Positions 1 to 5,466 of a stretch of 6,014 bases of DNA are shown here, one piece after another (position 1 is the stretch's first letter; each line of letters starts with the position of its first letter). The DNA comes from JAIFWC01 sp035688135. Lineage in GTDB: Bacteria > Patescibacteriota > Saccharimonadia > Saccharimonadales > UBA10212. Location of the stretch: NCBI GenBank assembly GCA_035688135.1, contig DASSNG010000064.1, positions 1 through 6,014 on the forward strand, given 5' to 3'. The position numbers and the translations under genes were made by a program. A model generated the notes under the pieces. That model was not told the origin of the DNA. It did not search any database and saw only the letters and a list, made by a program, of their open reading frames with translations.

Positions 1-336
1 CAGAATATGAACAACCTTGTTCAAACCGTGCTGGCAGTAGTGCTGGCATTTATTATCGGTTACGGGCTTACTTTCTGGGGCGCCCGAAAAGATATGACGG
101 CGAAAGAGGCCGTTAAACTGGCCCTGGCGGTCGATACCATATCCATAATCTCTATGGAAATCATCGATAACGTTTCCGAATGGCTGATCCCGGGAGCCAT
201 TAACGCTAAACTCGCAGACTTTCTTTTCTGGTGGAGCCTGGCGCTAAGCCTGGCTATCGCTTTCGTGCTGACCGTACCGGTCAACCGCTTCGTGATGTCC
301 AAAGGCGTCGGCCACGACCATCATGGCCACCACTAG
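1..336 (+). CDS. DUF4396 domain-containing membrane protein, 5' end outside window
   Basis: This is the C-terminal part of a DUF4396-type integral membrane protein of unknown function. Numbering from the Met at base 7, three hydrophobic segments are visible at about 4-22, 40-54 and 73-93. The family-like signature is AVDTISIISMEIIDN (41-55), then IPGA (61-64), FWWSLALSLAIAF (74-86), PVNR (91-94) and a GxGH end. From memory, relatives carry a further N-terminal segment with a conserved HCxxGC-like motif before the helix that begins here. The frame is open through bases 1-6 (codons CAG AAT), so I treat the gene as 5'-partial rather than starting at the ATG at base 7. The protein ends in a His-rich tail (GHDHHGHH) that could bind metal ions; this is inference. 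The family call is fairly firm, but the role and true start are unknown. Confidence 0.8.
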   Translation, partial: QNMNNLVQTVLAVVLAFIIGYGLTFWGARKDMTAKEAVKLALAVDTISIISMEIIDNVSEWLIPGAINAKLADFLFWWSLALSLAIAFVLTVPVNRFVMSKGVGHDHHGHH

Positions 337-362
337 AATCAACAGAGAGATTTTTGTATAAT
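334..362 (+). promoter_or_regulatory. Putative promoter for the tRNA-Ala transcript
   Basis: A perfect -10 hexamer TATAAT lies at 357-362. A weak -35-like TAGAAT lies 17 bases upstream at 334-339 and overlaps the stop codon of the DUF4396 gene. Predicted initiation near 369 would leave only about 8 bases before the mature tRNA 5' end at 377. The -10 match and its position are seen directly; the -35 is poor, so the assignment rests mainly on the -10 box. Confidence 0.55.
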
Positions 363-376
363 TACGGAGTTAACTT

Positions 377-453
377 GGGGCTATAGCTCAGTTGGCTAGA
401 GCGCTTGTATGGCATACAAGAGGTCAGGAGTTCGAGTCTCCTTAGCTCCACCA
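377..453 (+). tRNA. tRNA-Ala (anticodon GGC), CCA encoded
   Basis: A complete cloverleaf can be folded by hand. The acceptor stem GGGGCTA (377-383) pairs with TAGCTCC (443-449). The D stem is GCTC/GAGC (386-389 with 399-402). The anticodon stem is CTTGT/ACAAG (404-408 with 416-420) around the loop ATGGCAT, giving anticodon GGC at 411-413. The T stem AGGAG/CTCCT (426-430 with 438-442) encloses TTCGAGT. Base 450 is the discriminator A, and CCA is encoded at 451-453. The third acceptor pair is G379-T447, the G3:U70 wobble that is the main identity element for alanyl-tRNA synthetase, so the Ala call does not depend on the anticodon alone. It decodes GCC and GCU codons. The loop has an A32/U38 combination, which I recall as typical of this isoacceptor. 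Confidence 0.98.
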
Positions 454-462
454 GGTTTATAA

Positions 463-693
463 ATGATAAAACACATAGCCTTCCAAAAAATTATTTTTAT
501 CATCTTGGCTATATTCTGCTTTCAGCATCTGATTCGCGACCGGCTTCAGGATCTAGGAGTGAAGGACTGGTACACCACATTTGGCCATTCCTGGTTCAGG
601 TTCATCCCGGATACTTCCAGGAATAATCATATAGGCATGGTCATTTTTTTTCTGCTGGGCTGCTCATTCTTATATCTGGCGTTCCACAAATGA
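463..693 (+). CDS. Small two-helix membrane protein, unknown function
   Basis: This 76-residue ORF begins nine bases after the tRNA CCA end and stops in an ATGA overlap with the downstream pseudouridine synthase gene; that overlap is the main reason to believe it. Two hydrophobic segments are visible at about 8-23 and 57-74. They flank a roughly 30-residue polar, aromatic-rich part (LGVKDWYTTFGHSWFRF) with two Trp, a His and several Arg. There is no signal-peptidase site and no domain I recognise. Base composition is more A/T-rich than in the neighbours, as expected for a short membrane protein. The only Shine-Dalgarno candidate is a weak AGG at 453-455, which includes the last base of the tRNA. 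It is probably a real gene of unknown function. Confidence 0.65.
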   Translation: MIKHIAFQKIIFIILAIFCFQHLIRDRLQDLGVKDWYTTFGHSWFRFIPDTSRNNHIGMVIFFLLGCSFLYLAFHK

Positions 694-1367
694 GATTAAA
701 CGCGTATTTGGCGAAAGCCGGAATATCATCAAGGCGGGGAGCTGATGAACTGATTAAGGCAGGACGGGTGGCGGTAAACGGGCAAAAGGGGCAGCTTAAT
801 TCAGAGGTATCCGCTGCGGACAGGGTGGAGCTGGACGGCAGGGAAGTCAGCCTGCAGAGTTCACGATACATACTTCTTTATAAACCGGCCGGCTATGTGA
901 CGACCATGAAGGACGAAAAGGGCAGGCGGAAGGTCACCGACCTGATAGATACTCCTGAAAGGGTAGTGCCGGTAGGCAGGCTGGATTATGACACCAGCGG
1001 CGCGCTGCTGCTGACAAATGATGGAGAACTGGCCCACCGTCTGATGCACCCCAGTTTCAGAGTCGATAAAGTATATGAGGCTACGGTCGGGGGCGCTATC
1101 ACCGGTGAAATACTTAATAAATTAAGTGCCGGAATTGACCTGGAGGACGGTAAAACGGCGCCGGCCAAAGCCCGTAAGTTATCAGACGATAAAATTGAAC
1201 TGACCATCCACGAAGGCCGCAACCACCAGGTCAAGCGGATGCTGGCGGCGGCTGGCTTAAGCGTCATAAAGCTCCATCGCAGCCAATACGGCCCCCTTAC
1301 CCTAAACGGCCTTAAGCCCGGACAGTCTAGGGAACTATCTTCTGACGAACTAAAACTGCTAAAGTAA
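690..1367 (+). CDS. RsuA/RluB-family rRNA pseudouridine synthase
   Basis: This enzyme isomerises a specific uridine in ribosomal RNA to pseudouridine in the cytoplasm. At 225 residues it has normal family length. An S4 RNA-binding domain occupies about 1-60 (RLNAYLAKAGISSRRGADELI at the start, then GRVAVNG). The catalytic domain follows, with YKPAGYVTT (64-72), the signature GRLDYDTSG (96-104) with the expected catalytic Asp at 99, LLLTNDGELAHRLMHP, and the C-terminal HEGRNHQVKRML (174-185). The GRNHQVKRM form resembles RluB and the Bacillus-type enzymes that modify 23S rRNA more than E. coli RsuA (16S U516), but the target cannot be settled here. The start ATG overlaps the stop of the small membrane protein (ATGA), suggesting translational coupling. 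No Shine-Dalgarno sequence is visible. Confidence 0.93.
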   Translation: MRLNAYLAKAGISSRRGADELIKAGRVAVNGQKGQLNSEVSAADRVELDGREVSLQSSRYILLYKPAGYVTTMKDEKGRRKVTDLIDTPERVVPVGRLDYDTSGALLLTNDGELAHRLMHPSFRVDKVYEATVGGAITGEILNKLSAGIDLEDGKTAPAKARKLSDDKIELTIHEGRNHQVKRMLAAAGLSVIKLHRSQYGPLTLNGLKPGQSRELSSDELKLLK

Positions 1368-1372
1368 AAAAT

Positions 1373-2395
1373 ATGATACGCCTTGTCCGAATAGTCAGAA
1401 ACGTTGAATTCGCGCAGCTTTTCGATACTTTTTTCATATCGGCCATCACCACGATATTGGTCATAAGGTCCTACCTTAAAGTGTCCGGTTACCCGCAGAT
1501 TGGCGGTACCACTTTGCATATCTCCCACCTTGTGCCCGGCACGATCCTGATGCTGGTAGCGGTCCTGGTACTGCTGGCGGCGGTCAACCGGGCGGCCCGC
1601 GGGTTCGCTGCCGTTCTGGCGGGGCTGGGATTCGGGCTGATCTGGGATGAGCTTGGCAAATTTATCACCAAGGATAATAATTACTTCTTTCACGCGACAC
1701 CAGGGCTTATATACCTGACGTTCGTGGTGCTTTACCTGGTGGTGCGCTATTCGGCCCAGCGCCGCTTTACAGAGAATGATTACATGGCGAACGTACTGGA
1801 TCTGCTCAAGGACGCCGCCATAAAAGACCTGGACACCCGGGAATATGAGCACGCCAAGCAGCTGCTGGCGCACGTTTCGCCCGAACATGTCCTATACCAG
1901 CCCACTAAAGTCATGCTGGAAAGCGTAAAGCCTTCTGAAGTGCGGCGGCCGTCCCTGCTTGATAAGGCAATAAACGCCGTAAAATGGCCGCTACTGACAC
2001 TGAGCCGGCAGCCATATTTTCCAAGGCTGGTAATAAAAATCGCTACCATATACGGCGCCGCCTCTTTGCTGGCCGCGGTTTTCTTTTTTGCCGGCGCAGC
2101 CCTGAACGACGAGGTGCATGTGATTAACTTCCTGCAGGGCGACGAATCTGACATTATCGGCGGCGTTTCCGCTTTGGTTTCGGCTGTCTTCGCGGCCGCG
2201 GCTATCAGCGAATACAACGGCGGCCGGTCCCAGAAAGCCTATAAATACTTTGAGCAGGGATTGCTGGTAAACATCTTCTTTGGCCAGGTAGTGCTGTTTT
2301 TTAAAAATGAATCCATAGCCCTGGTGTGGCTGGCTGTGACCTTGCTGCTTCTGGTAAATCTGGAACTCCTGTCGGCAGAGAAAGCTCCCAAGTAG
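1373..2395 (+). CDS. Polytopic membrane protein of unknown function
   Basis: This 340-residue protein has two membrane blocks. The first holds hydrophobic segments at about 16-32, 54-71, 76-91 and 110-126. The second has segments at about 220-243, 261-280, 296-311 and 314-333. A soluble, charged stretch lies between them (about 127-218) and includes a helical part rich in Asp, Glu, Lys and His (ENDYMANVLDLLKDAAIKD). The most distinctive element is GFGLIWDELGKFITKDNNYF (86-105), which puts acidic and basic residues at a helix end and reads like a conserved functional motif. I know similar DELGKF sequences only from uncharacterised membrane proteins. The gene starts five bases after the pseudouridine synthase stop, so it is probably cotranscribed. 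The ATG at 1373 has no Shine-Dalgarno sequence. The coding call is strong; no function is proposed. Confidence 0.86.
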   Translation: MIRLVRIVRNVEFAQLFDTFFISAITTILVIRSYLKVSGYPQIGGTTLHISHLVPGTILMLVAVLVLLAAVNRAARGFAAVLAGLGFGLIWDELGKFITKDNNYFFHATPGLIYLTFVVLYLVVRYSAQRRFTENDYMANVLDLLKDAAIKDLDTREYEHAKQLLAHVSPEHVLYQPTKVMLESVKPSEVRRPSLLDKAINAVKWPLLTLSRQPYFPRLVIKIATIYGAASLLAAVFFFAGAALNDEVHVINFLQGDESDIIGGVSALVSAVFAAAAISEYNGGRSQKAYKYFEQGLLVNIFFGQVVLFFKNESIALVWLAVTLLLLVNLELLSAEKAPK

Positions 2396-2399
2396 CGCT

Positions 2400-2408
2400 T
2401 GCTATACT
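2400..2408 (+). promoter_or_regulatory. Putative extended -10 promoter for murF-ddl
   Basis: TGCTATACT contains an extended -10 (TG, one base, TATACT). It sits five bases after the stop of the membrane protein gene and 17 bases before the murF ATG. No convincing -35 is visible upstream, which an extended -10 can tolerate. Initiation would fall near 2415, giving a leader of about 10 bases with no strong ribosome-binding site. Murein-precursor genes here could therefore be transcribed independently of the upstream genes. This is an inference from a single element. Confidence 0.4.
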
Positions 2409-2424
2409 AAACTGAAGCCACGAT

Positions 2425-3633
2425 ATGAAAAAAATAGCCAAGAGAATAGTAGCCGCCATCCTTGGGTACCAGGTACGCCGCCTCTGCCGCAAGAACAGCC
2501 TGAAAGTGATTGGCGTAGCGGGCAGTATCGGCAAAACGAGCACCAAACTGGCCATCGCCAGCGTTCTGAGCGCGGGGCTAAGGGTGCGATACCAGGAAGG
2601 CAACTATAACGACCTGGTCAGCGTTCCGCTGGTTTTTTTTGGCGAGAATATGCCCGGTCTGTTCAACCCTTTCGCGTGGCTGGCGGTCTTCTGGCGAAAT
2701 CAAAAACAGGTACGGAAACCTTATCCATTCGACGTGGTGGTAGTGGAGCTGGGAAGCGACGGCCCCGGCCAGATTGCCGAGTTTAAAAGATATCTTAACC
2801 TGGAAATCGCTGTCATCACCGCCATTACGCCGGAACACATGCAATTTTTTGAGAGCCTGGATGATGTGGCCAAAGAGGAGCTGAGGGTGCTGTCTTATGC
2901 CACGCTGGGCCTTATTAACGCCGATCTTTGTCCGGCGGAATACTATTCAGCCATAGACAATAAGCTGACATACGGCCTAACCGCCGCTGACTACAACCTT
3001 GGCAATTTGAAACTGGATGTCCAGGGGCTTTCCAAACCTGAGCAGTATAGCCGGCTGGCGGCTGTTGCCGTGGCTAAGAAGCTGGGCCTTGATGAGAACC
3101 TGATGGCTCAGGGGCTTATGAAAATACAGCCGGCTGCCGGCAGGATGCGCCAGCTCAAAGGGATAAACGGCTCCACTATCATCGATGATTCGTATAATGC
3201 CAGCCCGGAAGCCATGAAACTGGCCCTGGATTTCCTTTATTCTCAGAAAGCTCCGCAGAAAATCGCGATTCTGGGCAATATGAATGAGCTTGGGAGGCAT
3301 TCGCGCCAGGCCCACGAGGAGATTGGCGGCTACTGCGACCCGAACCAGCTCAATCTGGTAGTTACGATCGGCCATGATGCCAATAGATACATGGCCCAGG
3401 CCGCCGAAAACAAAGGCTGCCGGGTAGAGCGGTTCGACAGCCCGTATAAGGCCGGGGAATTCGTAAAGCCCCTGGTCGAATCCGGGGCGGCAATATTGGT
3501 GAAAGGCTCCCAGAACGGCGTCTTTGCCGAGGAGTCCATCAAAAGCCTGCTGCCGATTCCGTCCGACGTCAACAAATTGGTACGCCAGAGCCCCGAGTGG
3601 CTCAGGATAAAACAGAAGGCCTTTGACGGATGA
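2425..3633 (+). CDS. murF: MurF-like Mur ligase lacking the N-terminal substrate domain
   Basis: The best match is UDP-MurNAc-tripeptide:D-alanyl-D-alanine ligase, the cytoplasmic ATP-dependent step that completes the peptidoglycan pentapeptide. The Mur ATPase domain has its P-loop GSIGKTS at 33-39, GNYNDLVSVPL at 59-69, and ELGSDGPGQI at 109-118 in place of the usual ExGAxxxGEI. ITPEHMQFFESLDDVA (134-149) supplies the conserved His 138. The strongest MurF marks are IIDDSYNASPEAMK (252-265), LGNMNELGRHS (283-293) and VKGSQNGVF (359-367). MurF is usually about 450 residues. Here the P-loop begins only about 30 residues in, so the domain that normally grips the UDP-MurNAc-peptide is absent, replaced by a short basic and hydrophobic segment. 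No in-frame extension is likely because the previous gene ends at 2395. The stop overlaps the ddl start (ATGA), which supports a MurF role. Acting on another substrate remains possible. Confidence 0.87.
   Translation: MKKIAKRIVAAILGYQVRRLCRKNSLKVIGVAGSIGKTSTKLAIASVLSAGLRVRYQEGNYNDLVSVPLVFFGENMPGLFNPFAWLAVFWRNQKQVRKPYPFDVVVVELGSDGPGQIAEFKRYLNLEIAVITAITPEHMQFFESLDDVAKEELRVLSYATLGLINADLCPAEYYSAIDNKLTYGLTAADYNLGNLKLDVQGLSKPEQYSRLAAVAVAKKLGLDENLMAQGLMKIQPAAGRMRQLKGINGSTIIDDSYNASPEAMKLALDFLYSQKAPQKIAILGNMNELGRHSRQAHEEIGGYCDPNQLNLVVTIGHDANRYMAQAAENKGCRVERFDSPYKAGEFVKPLVESGAAILVKGSQNGVFAEESIKSLLPIPSDVNKLVRQSPEWLRIKQKAFDG
2619..2640 (+). other. Terminator-like hairpin plus T8 inside murF
   Basis: CAGCG (2619-2623) and CGCTG (2627-2631) form a perfect five-pair stem around a TTC loop, extendable by a wobble pair. 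After one G come eight T residues (2633-2640). The arrangement matches a short intrinsic terminator in the direction of transcription, about 195 bases into the murF coding region (codons 65-72). The structure is seen directly; activity is unknown. The stem is short and the T run also encodes Phe-Phe, so chance is a real alternative. Confidence 0.35.
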
Positions 3634-4538
3634 AGATATTGGTCCTGGGAGGCGGGATTTCTCCGGAACGGCAGGTTTCGCTGCGTTCAGCCAAAGCCGT
3701 AGCTGAAGCCGCCCGGGCCGCCGGGTTCGAAGTCGAAACGGCCGACCCGGCCGATGGGCTGGATGCCTTGGATAATCTGGCCGATACTATAGTTTTTCCA
3801 ATCCTGCACGGGAAAAACGGAGAAGACGGGGTAATCCAAAAAGAACTGGAAGCAAGGGGCCTGCCTTTCTTGGGTTCGGACAGCGCCGCCTCAATCGCCT
3901 GTTTTGATAAATGGACTACCCGCATGGAACTGCTGGCAGCCGGCATACCAATGCCCAATGGCGCTTTGGTCGATGAAAAAAGCTACGGGGCAAGCCCGCT
4001 TTGCAAAAGACATCACGCCCTTAAGATAGTCCACGGGGGCTCAAGCATAGGCACTCTGATAGTGCGCAAGGATGAGGCGCAAGACGAACAATCAGTCAGC
4101 GAAATCTTTGCCATGGAAGACAAGGCGGTGGTGGAAGAACTGATTGAAGGCAGGGAAGTAACCGTACCGGTACTGGACGGTAAGGCTCTGCCGGTAATAG
4201 AAATCGTCCCGCCGCAGAACGAAGAATTTGATTACGATAACAAATATAACGGCCGCACCCGGGAGTTGGTACCGGCGGAGTCCGTCAGCGAAGAGCTGCA
4301 GAAGAATGCGCGAGAGCTTGCAGAAAAAGTTTATGAAACCATGGGCGCCCGTCATCTGGCCCGGGTGGATATGATGATTGATAAACACGACAGCCTGTAT
4401 GTCTTAGAGATAAACACCATGCCGGGGATGACGGAAGCCAGCCTTTACCCTAAATCGGCAGCCGTTGCCGGGCTGGCCATGCCGCAGCTGGTGCGGAAGT
4501 TTTTAGAGCTGGTAAAGAGGGACTATAACCTTACCTAA
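3630..4538 (+). CDS. ddl: D-alanine--D-alanine ligase
   Basis: This enzyme joins two D-alanines using ATP in the cytoplasm, making the dipeptide that MurF adds to the peptidoglycan precursor. At 302 residues it has normal length, with all three ATP-grasp parts present. The N-terminal part has GGGISPERQVSLRSA (7-21) with Glu13, and HGKNGEDGVIQ (60-70). The central part has Lys94 (FDK), LGSDSAASIA (81-90), Lys132 and the GGSSIG loop (136-141). The C-terminal part has Lys205-Tyr206, Arg245, Asp247, and EINTMPGMTEASLYP (260-274) with the Mg-binding Glu260 and Asn262. The Tyr in the KY motif fits D-Ala as acceptor rather than D-lactate. One oddity is LKIVHGG where VKP plus GG/EG is usual, so the Pro is missing. 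The gene overlaps murF by ATGA; an AGAAGG at 3614-3619 is a distant ribosome-binding candidate. Confidence 0.97.
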   Translation: MKILVLGGGISPERQVSLRSAKAVAEAARAAGFEVETADPADGLDALDNLADTIVFPILHGKNGEDGVIQKELEARGLPFLGSDSAASIACFDKWTTRMELLAAGIPMPNGALVDEKSYGASPLCKRHHALKIVHGGSSIGTLIVRKDEAQDEQSVSEIFAMEDKAVVEELIEGREVTVPVLDGKALPVIEIVPPQNEEFDYDNKYNGRTRELVPAESVSEELQKNARELAEKVYETMGARHLARVDMMIDKHDSLYVLEINTMPGMTEASLYPKSAAVAGLAMPQLVRKFLELVKRDYNLT

Positions 4539-4549
4539 CCGCTAATGGT

Positions 4550-4577
4550 TTGAGGAAAGAAACAAAGGGCATACAAT
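4550..4577 (+). promoter_or_regulatory. Putative sigma70-type promoter for the nucleotidyltransferase-HIT pair
   Basis: TTGAGG at 4550-4555 (four of six to TTGACA) and TACAAT at 4572-4577 (five of six to TATAAT) are separated by 16 bases. They lie in the 55-base gap after ddl. Predicted initiation near 4584 would begin at or within the ribosome-binding site, leaving a leader of about 10 bases. It is the best promoter match in the window in both elements, and implies that the downstream pair is a separate transcription unit from murF-ddl. Confidence 0.55.
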
Positions 4578-4582
4578 TTTAC

Positions 4583-4588
4583 GAGGAG
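4583..4588 (+). promoter_or_regulatory. Strong Shine-Dalgarno sequence deciding the start at 4594
   Basis: GAGGAG lies five bases before the ATG at 4594. It is the only near-consensus, well-spaced ribosome-binding site in the window. It fixes the start of the nucleotidyltransferase despite that protein's low-complexity N-terminus. Confidence 0.75.
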
Positions 4589-4593
4589 TATTT

Positions 4594-5466
4594 ATGAGCA
4601 GCAATCCGGTATCTGGCAGGGCGGCGGAATTGGGCGGCGAAGCACTCTGTGGCTCTGATACGTCCGCGGCGGCCGTAGGTTATGACGCTACGCCGAGCGA
4701 CGACGTCAAAGAATATTTTGAAGAAGCTTATCAAAGAAGAGTCTACAATCCCTTAGAAGACCCCACGGCTACCGAAAGATTGTTCAGACTTTGCAGGCAA
4801 TGGCAGGCAGAGGGACGGACAGTCATATTCAATTCCGGTGTATATGATTTGATGCACGGCAACCACCGGGCATTCATGCTCCATACCAGGATGGCTGGAG
4901 CTGGAACCCACTGGAAAAAGTTTTCGGCAGATAGTGCTGGGCGCAAATGGGAAGACCTGAGTCCGCAAGAACGCGCGGACTACACAAAGCAACTACTCTT
5001 AGAGGGTCGCCTCAAGCAGGTTGTCAGCGTGCGGGGGAATGATTCGGTAGCAGAGCGTAAAGGCAATAAACCCGAAAAAGGCGGTGCCCCCCGGCCTATT
5101 TACGACTGGGAGACCCGGGCTCGGGATGTTATGAGCGCTTCAGTAGAAGTTGAAGCCGGGGTGGTTCTGCCGCTAGCAGATGCCGTTACGGTTCATGATG
5201 AAGTCATTCCGGAGCTCGCGGAGACCCCTCATAACGACATAATGTCGATAGCCGCTTTTCTTCAGCCGGATGTGTGGTCATTATACTTTGAGTCGCAATA
5301 TATCATTGACGCCATAGAAAGCGATGAGAACGGAAGATTCACAAATATGGACGTTTTAGTCCTGACAGGGCGCGATTTCTATAGCGACCGGCTTCTGGGA
5401 GGGCCTTTTACCACGACGAATATCACCAGAAGGCTCGGCGGTTCAGCGCTGAACGGCGGTAAATAA
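4594..5466 (+). CDS. Divergent HldE/cytidylyltransferase-like nucleotidyltransferase
   Basis: This 290-residue protein reads as a nucleotidyltransferase of the HIGH-motif Rossmann group (HldE C-terminal, glycerol-3-phosphate cytidylyltransferase and relatives), which transfers NMP to a phosphorylated substrate. After an Ala/Gly/Ser-rich, probably disordered start (1-35) comes VIFNSGVYDLMHGNH (77-91), parallel to the family's G-x-FD-x-x-H-x-GH strand and loop. VVSVRGNDSVAERKG (143-157) parallels GVNxDxSVRxLKG, and RPIYDWETRARDVMSA (167-182) parallels RPxxxxxxRxxxLxAL. GRDFYSDR (259-266) and TTTNITRRL (273-281) resemble the C-terminal STTxIIxRI element. Oddities are HGNH instead of HxGH, and roughly 40 extra residues (about 103-141, rich in Trp, Lys and Arg) between the motifs. 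The substrate cannot be named. The gene is joined to the HIT gene by TAATG. Confidence 0.85.
   Translation: MSSNPVSGRAAELGGEALCGSDTSAAAVGYDATPSDDVKEYFEEAYQRRVYNPLEDPTATERLFRLCRQWQAEGRTVIFNSGVYDLMHGNHRAFMLHTRMAGAGTHWKKFSADSAGRKWEDLSPQERADYTKQLLLEGRLKQVVSVRGNDSVAERKGNKPEKGGAPRPIYDWETRARDVMSASVEVEAGVVLPLADAVTVHDEVIPELAETPHNDIMSIAAFLQPDVWSLYFESQYIIDAIESDENGRFTNMDVLVLTGRDFYSDRLLGGPFTTTNITRRLGGSALNGGK

Noticed and set aside
310..328. GGCCA/TGGCC inverted repeat near the end of the DUF4396 gene
   Set aside because: The stem is only five pairs with a nine-base loop and is not followed directly by a T run; it arises from Gly/His/Ala codons. The T5 at 351 is too far away.
405..626. 73-codon + strand ORF starting inside the tRNA
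   Set aside because: Its first residues are a translation of the tRNA anticodon and T arms, and it overlaps the more protein-like frame at 463-693.
644..651. T8 run in the small membrane protein gene
   Set aside because: No G/C-rich hairpin precedes it; it encodes Ile-Phe-Phe in a membrane helix and is best seen as coding composition.
986..1888. 300-codon minus strand ORF
   Set aside because: It is antisense to the well-supported pseudouridine synthase and membrane protein genes, and its translation has no recognisable domain.
2393..2404. TAGC-GCTT-GCTA inverted repeat between the membrane protein gene and murF
   Set aside because: A four-pair stem overlapping a stop codon and a -10 box is too small to call an operator or a terminator.
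377..4538. Functional link between tRNA-Ala and the D-alanine genes
   Set aside because: The tRNA charges L-alanine and lies about 2 kb upstream with other genes between; shared mention of alanine is not evidence.
4534..4555. Possible hairpin after ddl (AACC/GGTT with a bulged extension)
   Set aside because: The stem is weak and has no T tract; the same bases include the -35 of the better-supported promoter.
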